From Torreya grandis (lineage: Eukaryota > Streptophyta > Pinopsida > Cupressales > Taxaceae), in assembly GCA_037957365.1 (NCBI GenBank), contig JARHVA010005487.1, forward strand, positions 393,501-457,500: 64,000 nucleotides of DNA, given 5' to 3'. Of this stretch, positions 24,043 through 38,520 are shown piece after piece. The number at the start of each line of letters is the position of its first letter. The stretch's first letter is position 1. Made by a program: the position numbers and the translations under genes. The notes beneath the pieces were generated by a model. The model was not told the DNA's origin and made no database searches. It was given only the letters and a program-made list of their open reading frames with translations.

Positions 24043-24933
24043 TCACACATACAAATACATTATAAATATTTAATTTTATACAATATACTACTAAGATGAC
24101 ATCTAATATCATTTTCTTTAGATTATATTGTATACACTAAGTATATAGTCAGTTCACAAACAAAGGCTCCATAACCTTTTTAATTAAACTGATAAATTCC
24201 ATTTGCCCATGATAAATAAAACACACAAAATTCTATAAATCAAACTTAGTTATTCATTTATTCATCAAAACTATTTAATCAATTGAATCCAATCAATCAT
24301 TTAAGTTTTTCCAATTAAGTTTAGTTTATATGAGTAAATTTATGAACACAATCACCTATAACCAAATCGGGGATTGTTTAATAAAACAACTAACAACACA
24401 CAGTCGAATACCCAACTTGAGTATTGTTTATAACATCTCAAAATTAGTTGAATAAAATAATGAAACCGTGTAATTGAACTTGTATACCCAATCCCCCTAT
24501 GGACTAATCAACTCTTACACATTTCAGCCAAATAACAATAATGCATAGTCATATCCAAGTATATGCAAAGTTTGTAATCATAATAAATAACTAAACTCTG
24601 CCATGAATCCTTTAATAGTTTACTAGTATATATACTTCCATAAATCCAAATGAATACCCTACAGTCACATTATTCATCTACCCATACTTTGATTACACAA
24701 AGTAATCACATAGGAAATTACCAAATCCATAAATAAACAAGTATGAATAACATATGATTTCATAACATAGCTTAAATTTTAAACTATAATTTATGCCCTG
24801 AATGTATAAATTATTTTGAATCTAAATCTAAATAAAACCAATTGAAGCCATATCCTCTAGTTTTCCCAAACAAATAACTTAAATTTTTTAAAATGTAATA
24901 CATACGGTCACATTAAAGTTTGTTTATCAATTA

Positions 24934-24936
<3 letters not shown>

Positions 24937-25016
<80 letters not shown>
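24937..25016 (+). repeat. (GT)40 microsatellite
   Basis: This is a perfect run of 80 bases in the element 1 5' LTR, flanked by CAGTCACATTA / GGTCACATTA copies on both sides (24,906 and 25,018). Confidence 0.97.
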
Positions 25017-25018
<2 letters not shown>

Positions 25019-25046
25019 AGTCACATTAGTAAAGTCTAATAGTTAA

Positions 25047-25053
<7 letters not shown>

Positions 25054-25105
<52 letters not shown>
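25054..25105. repeat. (TA)26 microsatellite
   Basis: This is a perfect TA run of 52 bases, 38 bases after the GT run. Confidence 0.97.
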
Positions 25106-25107
<2 letters not shown>

Positions 25108-27103
25108 CACATATGAAATCCCTAAGAATTAGGGTATAAGCAACAATATGTGTATATATACAAATATATAGATATGTATATATACTATATCACTTTAGAC
25201 TAAGTATATATATTTTTGTATATATAAATATCATCATGATTTGATTTGTATAAAGAACTCATTCATCAAACCCAAAATCCATATAGATGTATACATAGCT
25301 AAACATATATATTGTTTAAAATTTCTAAATTTATTGTAAATACCTAGAATGAATATATAACCAACTGATTCAAACCTATTCACTTCGAACCATCATTTAT
25401 ATACCCAATAATAATATTTTTTCAATAATGAATAGATTTTTTCATACTGGGAGAGGATCTTAGGATAGAATTACTCATAAGTCTAAAAAACCAAGGCTAA
25501 CATTATGGCTCAACTCCAACCTCACTAGGTTACCCTGGTTTGAATGTGGGGTTATGTGGAGGTCAAGCCTTACATAAGGCTCCACATACAACCCATTATT
25601 TTTAATAGTCTAATAAGAAACCTAGTAACTAAACACATTCAAAAAAATCTATTCAATATTTCACATAGAAATTTTTTTACAAAATTGACCTAGTAAATGT
25701 ATGTATGTCAAATAAATACAAAAAATTCCCTTCTTCTTTTACTTGTTCACACCTTTTCCTCATTCTATCTCTTTCTCTATGTATGTTTTGAGTCATCTCA
25801 TTCACATCACCCATTTTCCTCCTTTTATTCTTTTTACATCCACCTACTCACCTTTCACTTCTCCATCATTAATGATAGATTAAACTTTCTCAAAAATATG
25901 CATGCCCAGATAACTCAACTAACTTTCACAATCCATCACCATGAAAACACAGTCACCTCCATAATTTTATCCAAAATTATGCTTAACTAAAGTCAATGGA
26001 TGATTAGAAACCTTAATCATCTTGATGTTTACCTTGAATCCCTCAATAATCATATTATATTATTTATAAAATTTTCATCATATTGATTTATACAAATAAT
26101 AATTGACCAAATAAATAATAAGTCACATAATCCCTATGTTTTATTCCATGCAAAGACTATCAACTAGTCAATAACTAATTTATTCCTAGGAAATGACCAT
26201 TAACCAAACATAATAATGATTATATGACATGGAAATTCAACTAGGTATTATAAGACTATAGCTTTATGTTGAAGTACTATCCATAAACATACATACCAAT
26301 TACAATGATTTCCTAAAATCATTCACTAAAATCAATATACTCATTTATCTAGTATATATTATGAGTATCGATCCTTTAGTCAAACAGTTAACCAGATATA
26401 ATATATTTTTTAAACAATGTTATTTATATTTAGACATTATAATATCATAATAATAATCTTTAATTATTATTATTATCTTTACCTTATAGATCAAGTAACG
26501 ATTATGTAATCCGTCAGAACATCATAATGTTATACTATACATCTATACTTAATAATGTAGTGAGATAACTAAACATAAAAAAATCATGCATATAGCCGAA
26601 AAATTAGTCAAATAAGATGAGATTCATAATATTACTAAATTGTCAAAATCATAATGAACATAGCAGTTACCTAAACATAAAATAAAACATACTATAAATA
26701 TCTATCAAACAATACGATCATGAAATACAAATGTGGTGTAAGGGTTTCTAAATTTGTTCTTTGTTGTCCCCTAATGTATTAATATAAATCACCCTCTCTG
26801 ATGATACTCCCTCTCCATCACACTTTGAGGGAAAAAAATTTCCTACATCCACCTCACAAAAATTAAGGTAGCTATCCTAAAACATCATTATATGTAAAAT
26901 AATGTGATTTAATAATCAAACATGATCACAATATACTGAATGTAAAAAAATTGCTAACTCAAAGAAACCTAATCATATAAATTAACACAAACTATCCCAT
27001 AATCAACATATGTCATCAAGATTAATCAAATATTATTTAATCAACCATAATAATCCACATATCAAATATGTTATTTATCTTAGAGAGAAATAAGGATGTG
27101 ACA

Positions 27104-30100
27104 ATTCTTGACTAACATCATAATCTTGATGTGTTGCAATTTGGATATTTGTGTTGATTTAAAAGAAGGTGTTGAAATATAATGATATTCAAGCATCAAA
27201 AGAGAATTTTTATATATCAAAAAAACTTTTTCAAGCATGTTTATGTCTTATGATCAGTTATTGTAGTAGTTTTATCAGGTTTATTAAGTGATTATGGCAC
27301 TTTTAGTGCTTAAAATGCCTATTTTGAAGCATTTGTATAGTGTTCCAAGGTATGGTTGATTTTAAAGTATTTATATGACTTCATCCATCCTCCCAAAGTT
27401 TATATTCATTATTTTGAGGGAGATATAGGTGCAAAAATTGCTAAAACCTACTTATCTCTCCCATCAGCTTTTTTGGCAGCTAAAAGTTCATTAGTTTTCT
27501 CCTGGTGTGAAAAGTAGAGAGAATTATTTGGATTGAATTTTATGGATGTTATGAGTCCTTAATTGCTTCATATTCTTGGAATTAGTTCTCATATTTATCC
27601 CCTCCTCTATGAACTATTGTTAAAAAGTCTAGGTACTGAAAATGTCTATTCATTCCCCACAGTCAATGGTTTTTAGTGGTTTCAGTGCATGATTAAGATA
27701 ATGTGTTAGTTTTATGATTGGAAGAGGTATTTAATATATTTATTATCCTTATCACAACATTTTCAAACAACTACTTGACATATGTGACCCTCAATATGAT
27801 AAAGTTTCCTATTTAGAATAAGTTATAGTTTGTTTGAAGAGATTGTAAACAGGTGTTGTGTTTGGTAGAGGGTGTGTTCATTCCATAGAGACATCAAAAA
27901 ATATTAATCAACCCATATTTAATTATAAAATATCCTTAAAACCATCTCTAATGATTATATGAGTTATGAACTTGAATTAGAGAGAACATTATGCATTTTA
28001 AGAGTAGTTGTAGGTGATATTTTAGTTGCAGACCTTCTTAAGGGCATGGGGATATGAATATAAGGTTTATAATGAATTTATATCATATTTATGTATATAT
28101 TAATTGATAATATTATATGTCATTAATTTTTATTCACCATTAAAGTTATATTTTTGAGCCAATTCATTATGGCAGTTCTTTAGTTTAGACTATGCGAACA
28201 TCAATGAAGGAGTTTTTCATTGTTCAGTGGTTAAAAGAGATACCATAAAAATGATGGAAAGGTTAATATTATATTCCATTGGGTGAAAAAATCTACACAC
28301 CACATCTTAAACCTTTCAATTTTTTTCCATTAGCTTAACTTATCTTCATTTGGATTGTTAAAGAGTGTTAAGGAGGACAGTGAGAACTCTCATTGAATGT
28401 CTAAAAATAGTTAAAATCAATCATGAAGAAAGGTTTATATAAAAAATGATACATTATTCCACATTAATTATTAACATTTAAATTGAGCCTAATATAGGAT
28501 AATATAGTGGCATGGTGTTCATAAATGTTGTCATGATGTTGATATGCAGACTTACAGGTCTTTCATAGGCCTAATTGAGTCCTTTAATTACACTTTTATA
28601 CAATTTGATAGATGTTCTAAAGTTTTTAATCATTAGGTAAATTAATCAAGGGGGTAATAGTATTTAATGGATATTAATTTCATTTAATCTTATTTTCAAG
28701 GTACCTTAGAATACCACTTACAGGTAGGTAGGGTCAAACTCGCATGACTTCTTTCAAACCCTCCATAGGGGTAGTTCTTGTAGTAGAGCTTCCTAAGAGG
28801 TATATCTATTGTAAAATATTTGGTTTTATCATTTTATATGTATTATACTTCATAATTTCATTCAAGATATAGGGGAACACTTAAATTATCCTCTTGTACC
28901 CAAAATCAATTTCACAGTCTAAACACTTAGTCTATTTATCCAAGAGGTCATCTTTTGAAGCTCAGTAATCACCTGAGAAGATGCATGGGATAAAATTAAT
29001 ATTTTATGTTTTGAGTGGGTTCCCATACCCAAAAAATATATAATTAATTATTTATTTCATCCCCATACCTGTATAAAAAATCTTTAATATGAAGGGTGAC
29101 TCTAAACTCTATTTCTATCTCAAGAAGAGCTTAAGAGAGCATAAAGTTTTAATTATAAATCAGTTAAACTTTATCATGAGATAGATTGATTTTTGGTGAT
29201 GGTGTATGGTATATATAATTTAATCCTATGGAATTAAGATAGATAATGAGGTTTTTTTCTTTATGAACGATCCCTAAGAACATCAGGCACTATAAACCCT
29301 TTCAAACCTTCAATATGGAGTTTGATGGTTGTCAATACCCCCTTGATGATTCAATCTCACTTGTTTAGAATTTAAAAAATTAGGGATACATATTCACACT
29401 TCATATTAAATCTTTGAACCAATAATTTTAGCATGTGTGAGAGATAAATTATGAAAATGGCTTATTTGTTAGATTACATAAGCCTAAGTCAGGGTATAGA
29501 GACTTATAATGACTTAATCATATACATGTAGAAGCAAAAATTTATGATAAGAGAATATTCACATTATGAATAAAATAATATAAGTTTATGATTATTCTTA
29601 ATTAATCAATCATGGAGGCTATAAGTTTTGTATTCCATAATTCTATCTTACACACGTAATTACCTACATGCCTACTTGAATAGGTGAGTTTACTCTCAAT
29701 AATTGAAGAAAGTGTGCAAAATGGGTATTTAGTGTTGAGTTTAAATGAATTGATAAGGTTTGAAGAGGTTATAAAATCATTATGATACCATTTATCTTAA
29801 TATCAAGTATAGGAAACATATTATAAATGGTTCATATAAAGGTGCATACAAATCTACAAGTCTACAGACCTATAGGTTCCCATTTTTTACCAAAAGGAGA
29901 TCAGAATATGGCATGAATGAATTATTGTTGGGTCACTCAAATAAATATTTTAATACTTTATAATTGGTATGATTCACATGTATATGATACACCCAAATAA
30001 TAATGAATTCCTTCAACATGGGTGAATGATCATGAAGACAGTCTACTTAGCCTAGACAGACCTAAGAAGAGTTTTAATACTACTTTTAAGAGTTAGGATA

Positions 30101-33100
30101 TGGTGTGTTTCTTGTGTTGATACTATAAATTTGGTAGTTATGGAATATAATTAAGGCCTTATGAAAAATCTGAATACCCAGGTGTTTCAAGATTAGATCC
30201 ATCCAACCATTCAAAATAGAACACCCTCAAGAATGCTGATAAGAGACCTCATAAGAACCATATAGGCCTTTGTATGAAACTTGACAGAGGTTATAACATT
30301 TTAGCTGCCTATGAATATTTAATAGGTTTGAAATGTTTATGTGTCCCTTATAAAGAGTCTCATAATCTCCAATAGAGGAAAGAAGAAGGAATGATCAAAG
30401 AAAGGTAGTTAGGGTCAGAATAGCCTTATGACTCACAAACCATCAAAGCATATGATCATGTTATAGAGCCTTATGTGGAGGTTATTTCCCATTTAGATTA
30501 ATTAAAGGACATGATATAGGTTGTATCATACCCACTATATACCTTAATATCCATTGAAATGCATTATTTAGGTCTTAAACCCTAAAAAAAGACCTTTCTC
30601 GGTCTTCATACATGGTCTACCTATACCAAGAGGCATATCTTTAGCTTGGATTTATATGGAGTAGTTGCATGGGAACTAAATCTCCTAAGAATATTTGGGT
30701 GCCTATATCAAGTGAAACTCAATGGATTTAATTTTGACATTATTCCCTTATTATTTATGAACCATCGTGAAGATGGTAAACCCCCTTAAACCCTTGTTAA
30801 ACCCTCCTAAAGGACCCAATGAGAGAATAGGTGATTATAATTCATCCAAATGGAATAATTCAACCTCCAAATGATTTTGATCACCTATAAAGGTCTCATA
30901 AGAATAAAAACATATTAATTTATGGTACATTTGAAGGTACAATTGTATGTAATTTCTTATTAAATAGGGCTCTATGTGTATTTATCAAGGAACAATGTAT
31001 GATTTGGCCTCAAAATCAAGTACAAAGCTCTATAAGGATTTATTAAAGGCTCTAAAACCTTCAAAACACCTCTTTAGGTCTCATAAAAAATTATATTTCT
31101 CTAAAATTTACCAATTGTTGAGGTATGTTCTTATTTTTGGTGTTGAATTATTGTTGTTGTCATTGATGTTAAAGTCAATATAGATGTCATCAATGTCAAA
31201 GTCAGAGTTACGACTATGCATGGTGAGATGATATGTGTCAAATAAGTCTCATTACAAGATAAAATTTAAAGGAAACCTCTTGTATCTCTATTGAGATATA
31301 ATTTGAAGACAACCTAGTAATTCTTCTAAGGTTGATGGCATGTAAAAGTCAAGATCATGATATAAGGTAAGCTAATGTTGTGCACTAGGTATCCTAGGAA
31401 GCCTAGTCAAACCTTGAGATAATATTTATGCATGAATCTTGGTAATTTATGTCAATACATTCATGAGAGAGATAAAAATATTTTTAAACATGAGTAAGAG
31501 GAAAATAAGCCTTCAAATGAGTTCCAAGGCCAAGTTTTGAGGCTTAGTCCTTACTTAAGAGACCTAGTGAGGAGGCACATGCTTGGTAGCATGTTGAGGT
31601 AATAAATATAAGGATTGTAAGATAATGTATGGCACTTTTTAATCATGGTATGAGGTAATTTTACATGTTTATTAGGTATTTTGAATAATACAAGAGGTTT
31701 TAATGTGTGATCATGATCTAAGTATGATTGGTAATTTAAGGCCTAATGTGTAAAGAGACCTAATATGGCCTAATGAGGGTCAAGTTTATTTCACAAGGTG
31801 CCAAATATATTGAGATAATTTAAATATGTTTTATAGTTTATTTAAATTATTTTTACCAAGTTTGAGGTCATATCCTAAAGGAAAAAGCATGAAAATTGGT
31901 GTAAAGGTTTTCTATGTGCACAAAATGGGGTGTTGCAGACCCGAGAAGGAATTTCTTATGCTCATTTGCATGTGAAAATTTTTAATGATATATTGAGAAT
32001 TTAATGGATTTTTTTTAATTTCCATATCTTTAATTTATTATCATTTTTTTTTGAGTTGAGGGGAAATCATTTATGAATGATTTCTAAGAAGGGAAACATG
32101 TTAAAACCCTCCTAAAACCTTCATAATGACCTAATAGGAAATATCTTGTTGGTTATGACTAATAATGGTTTTTTTGACCTATTTTTATGTTTTTAAAATT
32201 AAAATTACTCTTATAAGTTTATCCAATTGGTTTTTTTTTTTCATGATAATGAGTAGAAGCTATAAGAAACCCTTTGTTTCTTAGAATTTTTATGTAGCAG
32301 GCAGGGTTGACCATGTCAAAGCATGAAAATTGATGGAGGATGATGTTTGAAATTATATTTTATGTTAATTTAAGTTTATTAATATTTTTAATACCCTAAA
32401 TGTGAAAAAATAGTCATGTAAGTTGGTTTATTTCTAAAAGGGCCTAATGAACAAGATAGTGAAAAAACTTAGTAATGAGAAAGAGATTAGGGATTGGTTG
32501 TAGAGGATTGAGGATGGATCCAAATGTATGGGTTAATTATTCAATAAATATACATACATTCAAATTTTTTATAAATTTTTGTGATGAACTCAAATAACTA
32601 AAAGGTTGTTCTCAAAGTGACCTATCTAACACAATGTAATATGTGTAGGGTAGAAATGTGAGATTGGTCTGTAAGATAAATATTTTTATTGAAAATTGTA
32701 ATACATATATTAAAATATGTTATAATTATTATAAATTACAATGATAAATATTTTTAATATCATAAAAATTTTCCCATATGTGTTATAATACTTGATCTTC
32801 ATGACTATGTTTTTGGAGCTACAGGCAGCTTTACGTGTGTGAGAATGTTGTTCCTGAGTGTATTTTCATAGTGTTGAAGAATACAATGGAAATTAAGTTG
32901 TTATATATGTATCATAGGTTAATTTTAACACATTTTTTTTCATGATAAACTCCTATGAAGGTGTGAAAATTCAAAGGTTCTTGATTGGGTTTTTGAGGCA
33001 TGTGTGTAGTTCTAAGTAAGCATATGAAGTTGATCAATTAGAGGTATATTTTCCCTATTTAATGAACTATAATGAACCTATGTTCATGTATATTATATCC

Positions 33101-36099
33101 ATGTTATTTTATTATTGATTTATATATCAAATTTTTGTGTATTCATCATATTTTTAAGACAAACTTTATGGCAGTTATAAAGCCTAATGGCGAGTAGACC
33201 TAATTATGTGGGTCAAGGAGTGAAATGAGTTAAATAGTGTTGGGGACATAAGGTTAAATTTTAAGGGGTATATTATAATAATGTATGAATTTTTTCACCC
33301 ATTTTTTTAGGATCAAATTTTTCCAATTAGGTATAAGTGAAATGTGTGCTTAGAGAAGGCCTCATTGCATTAGGTCTCTATTAGGCCTAATGGTGGTTTT
33401 GGCCCTTAAAGGTAATGACCAAAATATGTGGTGGTTTTTTCACTTGTGAAAAATGTTTTTGGATATATTTAAATGGTGATAAAAGTATGGTTAGGTTCTT
33501 GTCCAACTAATATGGGTGAGATTAAGAGTCAAGTATAAAGAGAAGTCCTAATAGGCCTATTTTGACTAGTTAGAATATTCACCATATGAGAGAATGATAT
33601 AGAGTTTTCAAAACCAGGTAAAGGGATTGAACATTATAAGAGAGGTTTTCTTAATATTCTTTGAATATCTAACTATGTTTTTATAGGTGTTGATCAAGTT
33701 CATTTGACCTAATTCTACCAAGGAAAGGGTTAGTTGAGCGAGAAGGCCTAATAGGCTATTTGAGAAAGCTAGAAGAGTTAGAAGAGAAAAATAAGGACGT
33801 AATATTCATTTGAGTGATAAATAGGTGATATAATTTGATCATAGGTTCAAGGTAGTTTATTTGGTGCTAAGTTACCTAAGGAGCCAGAGCATCCTTGCAA
33901 TATGGTGCTTGTTAAAGGACTAGTTGAGTTAGTACTTGATTGGTGAGGGTTTGGTGCTCCTTATGAGGTTGGTGCCTCACTAAAATTTTGATTCATTGTT
34001 TATAGGACTATAGTCCAAGTTTTGAATTAGTGGGTTTTATTCCCTAATATTGTTTCCCACATATATCTTATGTTCTTATGTTATTTGCTTTCATATATGC
34101 TTGTGTATGCATTGATTGATGTATGTAAGTGAATTAATGCTTCAATAATGTTAAGTGAAATTGAAGGAATATTTTAAATACAACTTATTCACTCCCCCCT
34201 AGTAGTTTTACTTCCAATATCAACTTGGTTAAGAAGGTAATAAAACTCAAATTTTTAAGCTAAAAGGCCTATATACAGGCCTATAAATTTATTCAAAATA
34301 CTTATCCTCAAAATATTGAGTTGTACAAAGATATTTCAGACCTCAAAAAACCTATTTCAAGCATACAAACCTGTAATTGTATTAAAAAATCACTTTAGAT
34401 GTTTCTTAAGCATGTATCAGCTTCTAGGCTAGGGTTTTAACCTTTTCATGGTTAACCTTTCTGTATAAGGTTCCAGACCTTCAAAATTGGCATGAGGAAT
34501 TTTCAAGGCATGGATAAATTGAATCAAATGTTTCCTAGAAGTTTCACACATGTGGGAGGCCATTTGAGCAAATGCTCAGTTTTCTAAGCCTAGAGGGCTA
34601 ATGGAGGCCTAAATGGGGAGAGAAAATGGTTGATAATTATACTTCCACTTAGATTTAGGTATTAAAACTTGGCATGGAGATGTAAAGGGACATTAGGTCC
34701 TCAAAATTTTCATTATTTATCTAATATCATTTTTACATCATCCCATACAAAAAGGTTTACCTATTTTGAGGGTTACAAGGAATAAGGAGAAATGCAATCT
34801 ATAAGATAAAAATTAGATCCTTTGAACAATTTTATGGCCTAAAGTGACTTTTTTTAGGTATGATATTTTTTGAGACACCATCCATGGAGCAAAATTATTT
34901 TATTTGAAGTAAAAATAAGTTTTCACCTCTCTACACCATATTGCAATAGGAGGAATTCAAGTGATCAAATAACCAAATCAATACATATAAGTTATTCAAT
35001 AAGCTTTTCAAGGTTAATTCTCACATTATACACCACTTATATAATAATAACAAGTCAAGAGTCAATTTTAAGAAAGATTGAAATGGTTGAAGGAGTCTCC
35101 AATAACCTAAGGAAGACCTTTTCCTTCTCTTATGCCAAGTCAAGAAGATAAAGTCAAATAGGCTTCAAGAACCTTCTACCATCCCCAAAAAAGTGGAGAT
35201 ACATCATAAATGGATGAGGAGAAGGATTACATTGAAAATTTTATGAAGATTTGAAGACCTATTTTCATGTAATAAGACTTATTCATCAAGGAGGATATAA
35301 GGAATGTAAGTAAAGATATAGGCACTTGTATGGGTCAAACTTCACCAATAAATGCTCAAGACCTATTTAATCCTTCCAGAAAATTCTAAATATAACTCCT
35401 AAACCAATTTTGTGAAGTAAATCAAGAGAAAATATAGGAACTAATATGTAGGATTTGAAGGGTATGAGGACTAGTGAGCCACCCCTATTTTGGGGTTGCT
35501 TTATCTCCCCTCTCTTACTCTTTCTTTTATTTGTACTTTATTTTATAGTATTAACATATCACTTTTATGCTTTGGCTATGTTGAAAGGTTACCAAAAAAA
35601 ATTAATACACCTTTTCAAGTAAGAATAAGATGGTTTCCTCCATTTTCAAATTATTGTGTGAAGTGTATATGTTATTTTCATTGACATAACTTAGTGAATC
35701 AGTACCTTTACTATGTTAATGTCTAGTTTTTTTTACCTTTTTATAGCATATTTGAGTTCATATAGGTCATATTAAGTGTCTAGGTTCAATATTATTCTAA
35801 AATTGGAAATGAATTCAACAAAATTTCATTCCTTCCATGCTAAGAGTGATTGTTGTTGAGGCCTTTGTGTGAAACACTATTGTAGAAGCCATAAAATTGA
35901 AGTGAAGTTAATGTGTGAAGGTGGCTTTGATTTTCTAAGAGTGTTAATTAAAAATATAAGTGGTCAAAAACATGGTGCATCACCTTTATTTTAAGTTTTT
36001 TATGTAAATTTTAGTTATAGCATTATCCTTTCATCCTTTCCCTTAGTCAAGAAATCAGTAGTTAATAGGATTAGAATCAAATTAAGTGAGTTCATCAAA
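27104..36099. other. Nine kilobases without a recognised gene
   Basis: I find no protein family here on either strand. The texture is uniform. Short phrases recur without fixed period: AGGCCTAATGG, GTCCTAATAGGCC, GGTCTCATAAGA, CCCTCCTAAA and TAAACCCT..AAACCC. This looks like a long untranslated or LTR-type repeat, possibly several nested pieces. The open runs at 30,974-31,183, 34,870-35,151 and 35,490-35,684 have no support as genes. Confidence 0.45.
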
Positions 36100-37000
36100 G
36101 GAACCAACCTTCTATCTATAGATTGTCTCCAACTCAAAGTCACCAACACTTTGGAAAGATTCAATTATTTTATCAGGAGTGCGAAAATTCATGCATACTC
36201 ACAAAGGTTACACTCCTGATTGATAATATGAATCTCACTTATTAGGGTTTCCTCTTCTTCCTCCTTGATTTTGGCACTCTCAATTACTACATGCATGAAT
36301 TGTTCATATCTAAGGTTTGATAGTAATTCATGGCTATAAATATGACTTATTCGACTTGATCATCATTGAATTCATATGGTAAGGGTGGGATAAGTGTGAT
36401 TTTTATAATAAATTTGTATTTGTTTTGAATTTGATTTCAACATATTATTTTTGGACTATCTCGTTAGAAATATAGTATCTACCCATTACCATCATCCTGA
36501 TCATGTTTCCCCTTGAAGAAATTTGTTTACCTTGTGTAATACATGGCTACCTTACATTATTTTTATTATCTAGGATCCTATGGGTGAATCTAAACTCCAT
36601 TCTACTGACCCATCATGTTTAAGAATAGTATGTGTAAAGTACATAGTTAGTACTAAGAAAAGTGAATCATACTATAAGTCATGGATAATTTTACCTATAT
36701 TGAGTTTCTAGAGGTTCTTTAAGTATTGTTCATGGAGTGTGGTAGCCAAATCATATTATACACCTGTGGAGACCATTTCATATGATATTTTCACACTTAT
36801 AACTATTGTTGAGTCTGGTCCATATGTATACCAAGAAATGGCCTTTGCTACAACCTTGACTTTAAGACCTTTGATGTTATAAATTGATAGGGCTTAGTTA
36901 TTAATTTTTTTCCCTATAATCATGGCTAGTGATCTTGTACTAACATTCTTATTTCCATCATATTTATGCATAGAATTCCCTTCATACTAAAGTTGTATGA
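36100..37000 (-). pseudogene. Unidentified decayed coding frame downstream of element 2 pol
   Basis: The minus strand from about 36,995 to 36,590 stays in one frame for about 135 codons with only a few stops (TAA, TAA, TAG, TAG). It includes NIKGLKVKVVAKAISWYTYG, STIVISVKISYEMVSTGV and DSLFLVLTMYFTHTIL. A second protein-like frame follows at about 36,340-36,200, with RYEQFMHVVIESAKIKEEEE and an NQECNLCEY run. I do not recognise the family. It shares strand and order with element 2, lying about 1.5 kb past its pol end, so it might be an extra 3' open reading frame of that element or an independent remnant. Confidence 0.45.
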
Positions 37001-38520
37001 CCATGTGAATCACATATGATATGATCTAGTAGAGTGGTTCCAAGTACAAATGTATTTGTGGGCTCTACTCAATAACACATTTGAAGTACTTGTCATCAAT
37101 CTAAAATATGAAATTCATTCCATGCATATAATTTTGAATTTGGTATGATGTTGTACTCCTTGTATTCCAATTATTATGTTTATGAGTTTTAATACATCAT
37201 TATGTTTCTCTCCATGTCCAAAACCTTCTGATTAATTTTTTTTAAGTGTGTATTAAATTATATATAAATGTCTTTTGCATGTGTTACAAGAGAAGGAAAT
37301 TTAGAAAAAAAAACCCATTGGATTTGTGCTTTCTAGTTTGATCGAGTGTTTCTTACACTTAAGTTGTTTAATATATTTTATAGTGAAAATGTGGGGAAGT
37401 TATATATTTTATTCATATAAACATTTAAAAAATTATCTTACACCAAAGTATGAATACTTCACATAAAATTTATGAAGTGTTAGTGCTTAAATGATTGTGT
37501 AATTTTTATATTAGTGAAACCCTTAATTTATAACACGTTCCATCTATTTGTTAATCATGTTGAACCTTTCTAATGCATTTAATATCATTTATTATCCATG
37601 TTCATTCCCTTTTTTTCACTTGATTTGGCATGTAAAAACATGTCTTCTCATTCATTTATTTCATATTTATCTATGTGACATTAATATTTTAATAGATTTT
37701 TTGACTTTGTAATTCTTGCCATCCACTCGTTTGTCTATTTTAGCTTATTTTAAACTAATCCACTTGATTTTTTCATTCTATGGAAAATAAACTTAAGTAC
37801 TATTATGCTTTATTCGAGCTACTCTATCGCTATTATCTATTTTTTCTTCCACATATGTATTTTTTCCTTATTTCTAATTTGTGTGTCTAGAGAAACAAAT
37901 TTCACTTCCTTTATTTGTAAAATATCACATTCTATCACCACTATGTATTAGTTTCTTCTATAGCTCCAAATTTTTCTCATTTCTATTTTTAATATCTATG
38001 AAAATAATTCCAAATATTTTTCTACATCTTTTGTTCCATGTTTTTACCATCATATTAAATTTATTACCACACATTCATATTGGCTTCTCATACATGATAA
38101 GTATATTTATTATTGTCTTCTCTCTATTATTTATTCATTTTGGGGTTCAAAATTATTTTTATTTTCTCTTCAAAATTTATTTTATATTTTATAATGTTTT
38201 TATTTTCATCACCACTTCCTTTTTACTTATTATTTGTCTCACTGGGATGTTTTGATAGCATCAGATAATTAGGTGTCAAGATAGAAAATTTTAGGATACA
38301 ACAATAGCCTTATTCAAATTTCCTACCTAGAAGTATAGTGCCACCCTAATGGGGAGGTGACATATTATATGACCATAAACTTAATCATCTAGTATAGGTA
38401 ACATTTTTGCATTCTACCAAACTTCATCTGACTAGAATGATAGTGTCACCCCATCAGTTCCTTCATAATTTTTATTATCACCATTCATTGTAGGTGATTG
38501 TAATGTATGTTTTTTATTAG
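37001..38520. other. T-rich spacer between the decayed frame and element 2 pol
   Basis: The plus strand is T-rich, especially 37,600-38,260, which creates a chance hydrophobic open frame at 37,881-38,255. No gene is accepted here. On the minus strand this is the region just downstream of element 2 pol, where a polypurine tract and 3' LTR would lie. I could not place them. Confidence 0.4.

Noticed and set aside
25697..25990. 97-codon plus-strand open frame
   Set aside because: It lies inside the LTR of element 1, opposite to the element's direction, with Ser/His/Phe-rich composition typical of chance frames.
34870..35151. 93-codon plus-strand open frame
   Set aside because: No motif or context supports it, and it lies in a long gene-free repeat.
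37881..38255. 124-codon hydrophobic plus-strand open frame
   Set aside because: It lies in a T-rich tract, where Phe/Ile/Leu codons arise by composition. It has no family motif and no conserved context.
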